From JAISXK01 sp031549625 (lineage in GTDB: Bacteria > Bacillota > Clostridia > Christensenellales > CAG-138), in NCBI GenBank assembly GCA_031549625.1, contig JAVBPK010000008.1:1-16840 (forward strand): 16,840 nucleotides of DNA, read 5' to 3'. The notes under the pieces are model-generated. The model had not been told where the DNA came from, did not search any database, and saw nothing but the letters and a program-made list of their open reading frames with translations. Positions 1-6,678 of this stretch are shown here, piece after piece. Numbering within the stretch: the first letter of the stretch is position 1; each line of letters begins with the position of its first letter. A program made the translations under genes and the position numbers.

Positions 1-495
1 CTTGGCACGGAGTGTGGATTTGAGCACTTCTTCAAGCGCGTCCATCTTCATGCCGTTTTCGTCAAGCGGAACGGATTTGTATGCGGGCATGCATGGGTTA
101 AAGGCCGCAAGCGCACCCAAAAAAGTTGGGTTTTCGACAATAATGACATCGCCGGGGTTAATAAACATCTTGCATACGATATCCAGCCCCTGTTGCCCGC
201 CTTGAGTCAAAAACAGGTTTTCAAGCCCGCATTGGATGCCGGCGCGCGCCATGCGTTTACAAATTTTTTCGCGGAGGGAGGGGAGGCCTTCGGTTGCTGC
301 GTATTGCAGCGCCTGCTTGCCATCCTCCTTCATAACCCGTTCTGCAACCTTGGCGAGAGCCTCCTGCGGGAAGATATCCGGGTCGGGAAATCCGCCGCCA
401 AAAGAAATAACAGCAGGATCTGCCGCATGCTTCAAAAGCTCGCGGATGGCGGAAGGTTTAACAAGAGACATACGATCAGCAAATTGGCAGCTCAT
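1..495 (-). CDS. PLP-dependent aminotransferase, N-terminal part (cut by window edge)
   Basis: The visible 165 residues are the N-terminal part of a fold-type I aminotransferase of the kind annotated as 2-aminoadipate or multi-substrate transaminase, which moves an amino group between an amino acid and a 2-oxo acid using pyridoxal phosphate. The sequence shows the N-terminal SFGGGFPDPDIFP segment (about residues 31-43), the LQYAATEGLPSLREKI substrate-arm region, and the TQGGQQGLDIVCK cofactor phosphate-binding turn followed by PGDVIIVENPTF. The Schiff-base lysine would lie beyond the left edge, so activity cannot be checked. The ATG at 495-493 is preceded by GAGGTG about seven bases upstream. 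There is no N-terminal wHTH, so this is a free-standing enzyme and not a MocR regulator. A strong promoter and a FadR-type operator lie just upstream and the FadR-like gene precedes it on the same strand. Substrate unknown. Confidence 0.88.
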   Translation of the reverse strand, partial: MSCQFADRMSLVKPSAIRELLKHAADPAVISFGGGFPDPDIFPQEALAKVAERVMKEDGKQALQYAATEGLPSLREKICKRMARAGIQCGLENLFLTQGGQQGLDIVCKMFINPGDVIIVENPTFLGALAAFNPCMPAYKSVPLDENGMKMDALEEVLKSTLRAK

Positions 496-594
496 AAAAA
501 ACACCTCACATTATTCATCATTTAAAGCGGTTGATAAAAGGCAAATACAGTTATATTGGTGTGACTGCTTCCGTAAAACAAGACAATAAATCCG

Positions 595-611
595 AATTGG
601 TTCTACCAGAT
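595..611. promoter_or_regulatory. FadR-type operator palindrome (TGGT-N3-ACCA)
   Basis: The 17 bases read AATTGGTTCTACCAGAT, with a perfect TGGT/ACCA dyad at 598-608. FadR and PdhR-type regulators are known to bind TGGT-N3-ACCA cores flanked by A/T. It sits immediately downstream of the -10 hexamer of the aminotransferase promoter and so overlaps the predicted start point, a position expected to block transcription. A weaker half-matched copy, TGGT-GTG-ACTG at 557-567, is centred 41 bp away. That the upstream FadR-like protein binds here is inference. Confidence 0.65.
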
Positions 612-612
612 G

Positions 613-642
613 AGTATAAAGGAAAGCCATACTTTCTGTCAA
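613..642 (-). promoter_or_regulatory. sigma-A promoter of the aminotransferase gene
   Basis: Read leftward, TTGACA (642-637) and TATACT (618-613) are separated by 18 bases, a near-consensus vegetative promoter. The leader to the aminotransferase ATG is about 110 bases. Confidence 0.75.
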
Positions 643-679
643 TATTTTTTTAAGCGTTGTGAGATTTTTTAAAAGTATG

Positions 680-1366
680 CTACCACTCGATATCCGCGAT
701 GCCCTGCATCAGGTGGTTTTGCATGGAAAGATAAGCGCCGAACGGGTCGCGCTTTAGAAATGCTTTGGAAATCTCTTCATGATATTGTACGCTTTGCTGC
801 TTTGCCTTTTCAAACCAATGGCCGGCGCTTGCGAGAGCGCTGCCGTAATAAGAAGATTCTTGAATGTATGGGACAAGCCGTTCGATGGTGATGTTATGCG
901 TGGCGATTGCCACGGCTGCGTGAAATTGTTGGTCTGCGAACACAAATTCCGGAACGGTTTGGGTTTTTTGAATTTCGACGCATCCCCAATGTACAATTCG
1001 CTCTATTTCTTTGTCCGTAGCGCGTTCAACAGCCAGCTTGGCGATCTGCGGTTCGATGATTAACCGCATTTCGTACCAGTTCTTCATCAGATTCTTATCG
1101 CTTTCTCTTGCTTCAAAGGATAGTTGATCTGCCTGCGGGCGCCCCATGACATAATTGCCGGAACCGCGCCTGGATACGAGCAAGCCCTCAGCGACAAGCG
1201 TTTTAATCGCTTCGCGAAGCGTATTGCGGCTGGTGCACAACTTCAAGGCCAGGTCGCGTTCATTGGCCAGCTTATCACCCTTTTTGAGTTCATGTGTGAT
1301 GAAAATCATGTCGCGGATTTGATTCGCCACTCTGGCTGACGCCGAGACAAATTCGTCTTTAAACAT
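680..1366 (-). CDS. FadR-subfamily GntR transcriptional regulator
   Basis: This 228-residue protein has the two-domain layout of the FadR branch of GntR regulators. Residues 8-75 form a winged helix-turn-helix with LANERDLALKLCTSRNTLREAIKTL as recognition unit and a wing ending in RRGSGNYV. Residues about 90-225 match the all-helical FCD ligand domain, including the usual metal-binding set D145, H149 (ADQQFH), H196 and H218, so a metal-dependent small carboxylate ligand is likely. Length is normal for the family. Start is the ATG at 1366 behind AGGGGT. The next gene on the same strand is the aminotransferase, whose promoter carries a TGGT-N3-ACCA palindrome typical of this subfamily; the regulator most likely controls it, with the ligand perhaps an acid from amino-acid breakdown (inference). 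Confidence 0.93.
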   Translation of the reverse strand: MFKDEFVSASARVANQIRDMIFITHELKKGDKLANERDLALKLCTSRNTLREAIKTLVAEGLLVSRRGSGNYVMGRPQADQLSFEARESDKNLMKNWYEMRLIIEPQIAKLAVERATDKEIERIVHWGCVEIQKTQTVPEFVFADQQFHAAVAIATHNITIERLVPYIQESSYYGSALASAGHWFEKAKQQSVQYHEEISKAFLKRDPFGAYLSMQNHLMQGIADIEW

Positions 1367-1454
1367 GCGTACCCCTGTCGCTGCAGCTCTACTATTGGTA
1401 GGCTATGCATTATTGTGTCTCGCACGGCATTGTGAAATGAGACCACATTATAAT

Positions 1455-1483
1455 ATATTAACGCGATAAAGCCTCGCCTTCAA
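1455..1483 (-). promoter_or_regulatory. candidate promoter of the FadR-like gene
   Basis: Leftward TTGAAG (1483-1478), 17-base spacer, TAATAT (1460-1455); an overlapping TATAAT lies a few bases further downstream. About 20 bases after it is a loose dyad, TGTG-N9-CACA at 1434-1450, that could be an autoregulatory site, though it does not match the TGGT-N3-ACCA core well. Confidence 0.5.
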
Positions 1484-1509
1484 GTAGCAAAAAACATTCA
1501 GCGACAAAG

Positions 1510-1555
1510 AAAAAAAATCTGAAAGCCCCATAACAGAAACGGGGGCTTTCAGATT
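1510..1555 (-). terminator. intrinsic terminator of the purine permease gene
   Basis: A perfect 14-bp stem (1516-1529 pairing with 1542-1555, loop of 12) contains a CCCC/GGGG block and is followed on the minus strand by an unbroken run of T. It lies about 80 bases past the permease stop. It also isolates the permease transcript from the FadR-like gene downstream. Confidence 0.9.
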
Positions 1556-1613
1556 ACGGAACGCCTTGGCATTCCGCAAAGAATGTTTCCATACCGCGTA
1601 AACAAAGAGCCAT

Positions 1614-1627
1614 GCCCACATGTGGGC
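1614..1627. repeat. 14-bp perfect palindrome after the permease stop
   Basis: GCCCACATGTGGGC is fully self-complementary and lies 8 bases beyond the permease stop codon. It has no T tract. A second minus-strand hairpin, GGAATGCC-AA-GGCGTTCC (about 1558-1575, one G-U pair), lies between it and the terminator. They may stabilise the mRNA 3' end; no protein site is recognised. Confidence 0.5.
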
Positions 1628-1634
1628 GGAGGAA

Positions 1635-2972
1635 TTACATATACGTGAGGATGTACATCAGAATAAACAAAGCGGAAAGGATATACATGAGTACAGGGAC
1701 GTCCTTACCCTTGCCGCGGATCAGTTTTATCAGCGTGTAGAATACGAAACCAAAGCCAATGCCATCAGATATGGAGTATGCAAACGGCATCATGACGATC
1801 GTAAGGAAGCAGGGCAGAGCAACTTCAAAATCTCCCCAAGGGATATCGCCGGCGCTTTTGAGCATAAGCACGCCAACGATGATAAGCGCCGGTGCAGTGG
1901 CTGCCGAAGGAACCATAAGCGCGATGGGGCCGAAAAAGAAAGCGGAGAGTATGAAAAACAAGCCTACAAAAACAGAAGTGAGGCCCGTGCGGCCGCCTTC
2001 GCTGATGCCGGTGGAGCTTTCCACATAGGTTGTAACGGTGGAAGTGCCGAGCACAGCGCCGGTGCAAGTGGCGATAGCGTCCGCGATCAAAGCCTTGTCG
2101 CCATTGGGCAGGTTGCCATCTTTGTCCAGCATGCCGGCATTGCTGGCAGTACCAACCAATGTGCCGACCGTGTCAAACATATCGCAGATAACCAGCGTGA
2201 TAAGCGCGGTAACGATGGGAAGCAGCCCAAGGGCGCCGAGGCCGGAAAAGCCTTCGGTCAGCGCTTTGCCGAATACGGGCGCAAGCGAACCGAAACCGGT
2301 CAGTTCGAAAGAAGCGGGCAATGTGGTGACCATGCCGCCGGTCGCATTGTTTTTAAAAAAGAACCCAAGCACGGTGGTAATGATAATGCCGATGAATATG
2401 GAACCCTTCACTTTGTAAACCATGAGCGCGCCTGTAACAAGCAAGCCAAGTATGGCGACAAAAGCGGGGCCGGTCATGATATTGCCCATGTCCAGAAGGC
2501 CATTGGCGGAAACGACGATGCCCGTGTTAATGAGACCGATGAGAGCGATAAACAAACCGATGCCCGCGCTGATGGCTTTTTTAAGCGGCGCGGGGATAGA
2601 GGCGATAATGAGGCCGCGAAGCGGGGAAATGGTGATGACAAGAAAGATGATACCGGAGATGAGAACCAACGCCAGGGATGTTTGCCAGGGGATGCCCATG
2701 CCCATGCAGAGCGTGTATGTGAAAAAAGCGTTTAGGCCCATACCGGGGGCTTGCGCAAAGGGTACATTGGCGAGCAGCGCGGTTAATATGGTACCGATTG
2801 CCGCGGAAAGGCAGGTGGCGACCATAACAGCGTGAAAGTCCATGCCGGTGGCGGCCAACATATTGGGATTAACAAAAATAATGTATGCCATGGCAAAAAA
2901 GGTAGTAAGGCCTGCGATGAACTCGGTACGAATGGTGGTGTTGTGCGCTTTAAGCTTAAAAAACTTTTCCAC
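1635..2972 (-). CDS. NCS2/AzgA-family purine (guanine/hypoxanthine/adenine) permease
   Basis: A 445-residue polytopic membrane protein of the AzgA branch of the NCS2 nucleobase:cation symporters, which import purine bases. Diagnostic stretches are QAPGMGLNAFF (74-84), DMFDTVGTLVG (264-274) and TSTVTTYVESSTGISEGGR (310-328), plus about 12 to 14 hydrophobic segments. The family usually runs 430-450 residues, so it is full length. The start is GTG at 2972, with AGGAGGT eight bases upstream; no ATG fits that ribosome binding site. The gene stands alone between its own promoter and terminator. The leader is only about 25 bases, too short for the purine riboswitch that often controls such genes. 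Which purine is preferred cannot be told from sequence. Confidence 0.95.
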   Translation of the reverse strand: MEKFFKLKAHNTTIRTEFIAGLTTFFAMAYIIFVNPNMLAATGMDFHAVMVATCLSAAIGTILTALLANVPFAQAPGMGLNAFFTYTLCMGMGIPWQTSLALVLISGIIFLVITISPLRGLIIASIPAPLKKAISAGIGLFIALIGLINTGIVVSANGLLDMGNIMTGPAFVAILGLLVTGALMVYKVKGSIFIGIIITTVLGFFFKNNATGGMVTTLPASFELTGFGSLAPVFGKALTEGFSGLGALGLLPIVTALITLVICDMFDTVGTLVGTASNAGMLDKDGNLPNGDKALIADAIATCTGAVLGTSTVTTYVESSTGISEGGRTGLTSVFVGLFFILSAFFFGPIALMVPSAATAPALIIVGVLMLKSAGDIPWGDFEVALPCFLTIVMMPFAYSISDGIGFGFVFYTLIKLIRGKGKDVPVLMYILSALFILMYILTYM

Positions 2973-3003
2973 TCGAATAAACCTCCTTTACTAATATGTA
3001 TAT

Positions 3004-3033
3004 ATTATATCATTCAAGGGGATCATTCGGCAA
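3004..3033 (-). promoter_or_regulatory. promoter of the purine permease gene
   Basis: Leftward TTGCCG (3033-3028), 18-base spacer, TATAAT (3009-3004), then a short leader and the AGGAGGT site. Confidence 0.65.
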
Positions 3034-3093
3034 TATGCAGTTTTGAAGGTTGATATTCCACAAAAAACAGAAAAATGTAGGAGGAAAATACGA

Positions 3094-3153
3094 ATGATAC
3101 ATATAATAAACGATAAAATGTTCCGATATGTTGCGCTTTCTTTGTGCGTTTGA
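3094..3153 (+). CDS. possible 19-residue small ORF upstream of dCMP deaminase
   Basis: ATG at 3094 follows a perfect AGGAGG (3079-3084) at nine bases. The ORF reads MIHIINDKMFRYVALSLCV and stops at 3153, 38 bases before the dCMP deaminase ATG. No homologue is recognised. The strong Shine-Dalgarno with good spacing is the only evidence. It lies upstream of the extended -10 proposed for the deaminase gene, so it would need an earlier promoter, and none is convincing. It could be a leader peptide, a small protein or chance. Confidence 0.25.
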   Translation: MIHIINDKMFRYVALSLCV

Positions 3154-3156
3154 ATG

Positions 3157-3165
3157 TGATATACT
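3157..3165 (+). promoter_or_regulatory. extended -10 promoter of the dCMP deaminase gene
   Basis: TGATATACT is an extended -10 element; no good -35 is seen 17 bases upstream, which is tolerated in this class. It leaves a leader of about 20 bases carrying AAGGGGG. Confidence 0.5.
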
Positions 3166-3191
3166 GCCTACAAGCGTAAGGGGGTAGAGCA

Positions 3192-3677
3192 ATGCCGAAA
3201 TTTGATAAATGGGACGTTCGCTTTGTGGAGTTGAGCAAATCTATTGCAAACTGGTCCAGCTGCTTTCAGCAGGGCAGAAAAGTAGGCGCGGTGATCGTGA
3301 AAAACAAGCGAATCATAACGACCGGCTACAATGGAGCGCCCTCGGGCCTGCGAAGCTGCGCGGAACGAGGCGAATGTTTGCGCCGCAAGCTGGACATACC
3401 GTCCGGCACGCGCCAAGAGTTGTGTTATGCCATTCATGCCGAACAAAATGCCATTATCCAGGCAGCGAAGTTGGGTATTTCCATCGATGGAGCCACTTTA
3501 TATTGCACGCACCAGCCCTGTGTAATCTGCGCAAAAATGATTATTAACGCGGGCATATCTCGTGTCGTGTACGTAGAAGGGTATCCAGACGAATTCTCTT
3601 TGGATATTTTCAACCAGGCCGATGTTGTTTTGGAACGCTATGTACCCGAAGAAAAAAAGCCGGATTCACCGGCATAA
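3192..3677 (+). CDS. dCMP deaminase (ComEB-like cytidine/deoxycytidylate deaminase)
   Basis: This 161-residue cytosolic enzyme belongs to the zinc-dependent deoxycytidylate deaminases, which convert dCMP to dUMP and so supply thymidylate synthase. The active-site signature is present: H82-A-E84 gives one zinc ligand and the catalytic Glu, and P109-C-V-I-C113 supplies two Cys ligands. The GYNGAPSG stretch (45-52) is the conserved substrate loop of the dCMP group. Length fits the family. The ATG at 3192 has AAGGGGG eight to ten bases upstream. It is monocistronic, divergent from the purine permease and convergent with the GerMN gene. Its last codons (KKPDSPA) coincide with an antisense terminator-like hairpin. 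Confidence 0.93.
   Translation: MPKFDKWDVRFVELSKSIANWSSCFQQGRKVGAVIVKNKRIITTGYNGAPSGLRSCAERGECLRRKLDIPSGTRQELCYAIHAEQNAIIQAAKLGISIDGATLYCTHQPCVICAKMIINAGISRVVYVEGYPDEFSLDIFNQADVVLERYVPEEKKPDSPA
3652..3673 (-). terminator. candidate terminator of the GerMN transcript, inside the dCMP deaminase 3' end
   Basis: On the minus strand GCCGG-TGAAT-CCGGC (3673-3659) is followed at once by seven T (3658-3652). The stem is short at 5 bp but all G/C. It lies within the last codons of the convergent deaminase gene. Confidence 0.5.
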
Positions 3678-3689
3678 AAATACAAATTG

Positions 3690-3723
3690 CGTTCATAGAA
3701 CGGGGTGTGGGGCAGAGCCCCAC
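3690..3723. repeat. tandem hairpins including a GGGGC-AGA-GCCCC palindrome (REP-like)
   Basis: Two adjacent perfect hairpins with 3-base loops, CGTTC-ATA-GAACG (3690-3702) and GTGGGGC-AGA-GCCCCAC (3707-3723), lie just past the deaminase stop with no T tract. The GGGGCAGAGCCCC type is one I associate with dispersed intergenic repeats in Firmicutes genomes, but no second copy exists in this window. The rest of the 178-base gap to the GerMN stop shows nothing further. Confidence 0.5.
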
Positions 3724-3855
3724 TCCACAGACTGAGGTTCGTAAGGGAACGCTTTCTATCCGTGGGCAAGGATGTCATGTGCGTCCGCAGCCTACACCAA
3801 TCCCCATTCATATCACATTAATCCCGTATGCATTCAGCCATTTCAAAGAATCCAA

Positions 3856-4857
3856 TCACCGGAACGTGTTTGCAAACGTGGGTATGCTGCCGCCAGTTTG
3901 GCTGGCGGTTTCATACGTTTCACCGTTTACCTGTATGTTCACGGTGCTGAGCATGCCAAATTGCTGCGCGGTCAGCTGGATAACGTCCAGCGCGATTGCC
4001 TCCAATATGGGATCATCGGCCAGCGCGGAAAACTCGGAAGAGAAATTGATATTCGCGGCATCATCGATGATGCTGGCGGAAAGTACCTGTGTGCCGGCGG
4101 GCAGACATTCACGCAGGGCGTCGTCAACCGGGCCGGCCGCAAGCTCCTGCATGGCAAGGGCAAGGTCAGGTTCGCGGGTAAGCGAGCGGGTTACGGGCAC
4201 ATATAGGCTGGCGGACTGGTTTGGAAAGTATAGGGTTAAAGCGTGTGTCGCGTCATCTTTGGAGGCGGTGACGGGCATGGGTTCCATATTCAGCGGCAGC
4301 GTGCGCATGGCGCTGTCTACGCGGGTGCCATGGGATAGTTTGCGCACAGTATTGCCGTCAAATTTCAGTTTCACCTGATCGATGGTGGGGAATTCCGTCA
4401 ATGTGTTTACAACCGCGCAAATCAGCGCCTGCTCCGCGCTGGCGCTTTCCAGTTTGGGCAGGTCGATGATGTTTAAGGTTGCTACAGCATCGTCGGATAT
4501 GCGCAGCACGAATGTTACGCCTTGAGGAATGACATTTTTCAGCCCCATTGCGCTGGCAGCTATGCGATTTTCTTCCGTGTCGACAAGTTGGTTGAGCGCG
4601 GCTTTGCCTATGCCTTCTTCCCAGGGCATCAGCTTCATAACAGGCACCATGAGCCCGTCATCGGTTTGAAAATAAAGTGTGGTACGGCGCAGGCCCGCTG
4701 TCGCTGTGTCGTCCGTATGTTCCGCAATCGTTTCTTTTGGCGCGGGTTTCAGCACGCTTTCCAGCATGGCGCATCCGCAAAGGATGGGGAGCAGCATGCA
4801 AAGCAGAAGGAGCAGCGCCGCACATTTCGTATATGTAATATGCTTAGAAAATGACAT
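3856..4857 (-). CDS. GerMN-domain lipoprotein (two GerMN repeats)
   Basis: The protein is 333 residues from the chosen start. It begins with a basic stretch and a hydrophobic core ending in the lipobox LCGC (Cys 29), so it should be an exported lipoprotein on the outer face of the membrane. Two copies of the GerMN fold follow, at about residues 58-170 and 195-310; each has the DDG or SKDD strand start, the LxEG/AxG pairing segment and the VLSASIxDDAAxINFS or VTFVLRISDDxATLNI signature. GerMN is known from the spore protein GerM and many lipoproteins and is thought to be a binding module at the cell wall. The ATG at 4857 was preferred to one ten codons earlier because GGGGGGA precedes it at the right distance. 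It follows the foldase and GIY-YIG genes on the same strand. Precise role unknown. Confidence 0.87.
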   Translation of the reverse strand: MSFSKHITYTKCAALLLLLCMLLPILCGCAMLESVLKPAPKETIAEHTDDTATAGLRRTTLYFQTDDGLMVPVMKLMPWEEGIGKAALNQLVDTEENRIAASAMGLKNVIPQGVTFVLRISDDAVATLNIIDLPKLESASAEQALICAVVNTLTEFPTIDQVKLKFDGNTVRKLSHGTRVDSAMRTLPLNMEPMPVTASKDDATHALTLYFPNQSASLYVPVTRSLTREPDLALAMQELAAGPVDDALRECLPAGTQVLSASIIDDAANINFSSEFSALADDPILEAIALDVIQLTAQQFGMLSTVNIQVNGETYETASQTGGSIPTFANTFR

Positions 4858-5006
4858 AAAATTCCCCCCGATACGCTTTTTTATCATATTTATTCGCGTA
4901 TGAGGGGAAGTATGTGCTTTCTGTCGAACGGCAGATATTCTTTATTTTAACGGAAATATATGGGGAAGTTTCGCAAATGAGACAGCGTTCGTAGTTGGCG
5001 TCACCG

Positions 5007-5312
5007 TCACAACTGTATCATCTGCCCATGGTAAACTTCTTTTTGCTTGAGCGCCATGGCGATGAGGTGGGCGTCTATCTCCAATAGAGAAAGCGCGGGA
5101 GAGGGCCGGTATTCCTCCAGCACCTCAAACGTAAGCGGGCCAAGCGTGTTATGATGTATCTGCAAGGCAGCATAGGGGCATGCGTTAAGCCCCAGTTCAA
5201 AATGAAGGCGCTTACGCGTACCATCCAAATTGTGGCTATATCCGATAAAGGAATGGCCGGTTTGGTCGTTATAAAGACGGTAAACGCCCTTTTGCGGCTC
5301 TAGCTTGCCCAA
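5007..5312 (-). CDS. small GIY-YIG family protein
   Basis: A 101-residue protein of the short GIY-YIG group seen in Firmicutes. It has GVYRLYN (the GIY strand), then FIGYSHNLDG in place of YIG, basic residues in TRKRLHFEL (the usual Arg position), and a Glu-rich FEVLEEY that could hold the metal-binding Glu. The second Tyr is replaced by Phe, so nuclease activity is uncertain. No DNA-binding domain is attached. The start is best placed at TTG 5312: AGGAGA overlaps the stop codon of the upstream foldase gene and lies seven bases before it. No ATG fits. The gene starts 11 bases past that stop, so it is probably translationally coupled. Its function beside envelope genes is not known. Confidence 0.75.
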   Translation of the reverse strand: MGKLEPQKGVYRLYNDQTGHSFIGYSHNLDGTRKRLHFELGLNACPYAALQIHHNTLGPLTFEVLEEYRPSPALSLLEIDAHLIAMALKQKEVYHGQMIQL

Positions 5313-5323
5313 AAATCTATCTC

Positions 5324-6475
5324 CTACTTCGCTGGAACACCTTTGCCCAGGTCGCGGATACGGCCGATATAGCTGACGATTTCGGTGTCTGCTTTCCATG
5401 CGTCCAGTTTGGCCTGGAAGGCCTCCTGTTTGGCTGTTTGCTGCATGGCGGAGTAGGCGTTGTCTTTCACTTCAGCCCACGTAGACGTTTTGCTTTCGAG
5501 TTTGCTTACCAGCTTAATGATATGGAAACCATACGAGCCGCCAACGGGCTTGGTAATATCGCCAATATTTTGGAGTTCCAAAGCGGCTGCCTTGAATTCG
5601 GGGATAAAGCTGGTGCTCTCGCCCAGCAAGTAACCCAAGGACATGTTCGGTTCTGTTTTCATGCCGGGGTCGGTGCCGTATTCGGCCATGAGCGCGTCAA
5701 AATCTTCGCCTTTTTGCAGGCGTTCGTACAGGGAATTGGAAGTAGCCTCGTCGGCTACTAAAATGTGCTTAACCCGCACAAAGCCTTGGGGCACAAAATA
5801 CGGCATGGGGCCGCTTTGGCTTTCGTAGGCGGTTTGCGCGGCCTCAAACTGGGCGGGGTTAGCCGTATAAGCCGCTTTTTGGCGCTGAACCTCCGCATCA
5901 AACGCCTTTTGGGCGTCCGCTTCGGTTAACGAAATATTGGCCGTTATCACAGCGAAAAGCTTTTCATACAAAAGGTTGCGGCGGGCCTCGCTCGATATTT
6001 GCGCCTTAAAGCTTTCGGTGGTGTATCCCTGTGAGGAAAGGTCTTCATCCAATAGTTCTTGTGCGCGCTTGTCTACGTCGGCAGCGCCCTGGGTGGTAGC
6101 TTTCGCCTTGTTCATGGCAAGCTGTAAGGCATAGGCTTCTTCGGCCTGTTGTTGAAATGCTGCTTCTTCTTCGGCGGTAATCTGGACGCCGTTCAGGGCG
6201 GCTTGCTGCTCGATAACAGCGCTATCTACCAGCAAATCAAACACAAGCTCCTGCAGCATGCTTAAATTTTCAGCATTTGTGAAGTCAACGCCCTGCTGGG
6301 AGTAGTATTGATAATTTGCGCTGAATACGGGGACATAATCACTGCGAAAAAGCTGGGTGTCGCCTATGGTGCATATAACGATGGGCGGCTCGGCTTTGGG
6401 TGCAGGGGTGCATCCGCAAAGGAGCGCAACGATGCCAAGAGAAACGCAAAGTACTGCGGCAAAGACTCGCTTCAT
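5324..6475 (-). CDS. PrsA/SurA-like peptidylprolyl isomerase lipoprotein
   Basis: This 383-residue exported foldase opens with MKRVFAAVLC and a hydrophobic core ending in the lipobox LCGC (Cys 22). Residues about 35-200 are a helical SurA-type chaperone region rich in Gln, Ala and Glu. Residues about 232-324 are a parvulin PPIC domain, with VRVKHILVADEAT at its start, a GEDFDALMAEYGTDPG centre and GGSYGFHIIKLV at its end. Parvulins of the PrsA type speed proline isomerisation in secreted proteins on the outer face of the membrane. A C-terminal helical tail follows. The ATG at 6475 is preceded by AGGAAATGAGGT. A clean promoter lies upstream, divergent from ilvN. The GIY-YIG gene and perhaps the GerMN gene follow on the same transcript. 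Confidence 0.92.
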   Translation of the reverse strand: MKRVFAAVLCVSLGIVALLCGCTPAPKAEPPIVICTIGDTQLFRSDYVPVFSANYQYYSQQGVDFTNAENLSMLQELVFDLLVDSAVIEQQAALNGVQITAEEEAAFQQQAEEAYALQLAMNKAKATTQGAADVDKRAQELLDEDLSSQGYTTESFKAQISSEARRNLLYEKLFAVITANISLTEADAQKAFDAEVQRQKAAYTANPAQFEAAQTAYESQSGPMPYFVPQGFVRVKHILVADEATSNSLYERLQKGEDFDALMAEYGTDPGMKTEPNMSLGYLLGESTSFIPEFKAAALELQNIGDITKPVGGSYGFHIIKLVSKLESKTSTWAEVKDNAYSAMQQTAKQEAFQAKLDAWKADTEIVSYIGRIRDLGKGVPAK

Positions 6476-6518
6476 GAAAAGACCTCATTTCCTGGAACTA
6501 TAGTATAGATGCTTACTT

Positions 6519-6547
6519 ATTGTACTCGAAGCCTTGATTGGAGTCAA
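6519..6547 (-). promoter_or_regulatory. promoter of the PrsA-like operon
   Basis: Leftward TTGACT (6547-6542), 17-base spacer, TACAAT (6524-6519). A second -10-like TATACT lies further downstream at 6502-6507. Confidence 0.7.
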
Positions 6548-6610
6548 ACGGCCCGTCGACGCGCCCGCATAAAAAGAAAATTGAATTTTATATATACGTG
6601 ACGAGAAGCT

Positions 6611-6639
6611 TTCCCTATGGTCAATGCGTGATGTATAAT
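6611..6639 (+). promoter_or_regulatory. candidate promoter of the ilvN-buk operon
   Basis: A consensus TATAAT (6634-6639) lies 40 bases before the ilvN start; the -35 at 17 bases (TTCCCT) is poor, which suggests activator dependence or weak expression. The 13-base palindrome AAAATTGAATTTT (6577-6589) lies upstream. No T-box or BCAA attenuator is visible in the short leader. Confidence 0.45.
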
Positions 6640-6678
6640 AAAACCAATAAGCATGCATGCATGGGAAAGGGGTTTCTT

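Noticed and set aside
1620..2735. A 371-codon plus-strand open frame antisense to the purine permease.
   Set aside because: Its product is a charged, low-complexity sequence with no recognisable domain, and it lies wholly within a clear NCS2 permease gene on the other strand.
2973..3191. A purine riboswitch controlling the permease.
   Set aside because: The leader after the predicted promoter is about 25 bases and none of the conserved purine-aptamer segments is present on either strand.
6653..6664. The GCATGCATGCATG microrepeat before ilvN.
   Set aside because: It is a very short tetranucleotide run with no second copy and can be explained by chance.
6540..6678. A T-box or BCAA attenuator before ilvN.
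   Set aside because: The leader after the TATAAT is only about 35 bases, with no specifier loop, AGAGAG-like elements, leader peptide or terminator hairpin.
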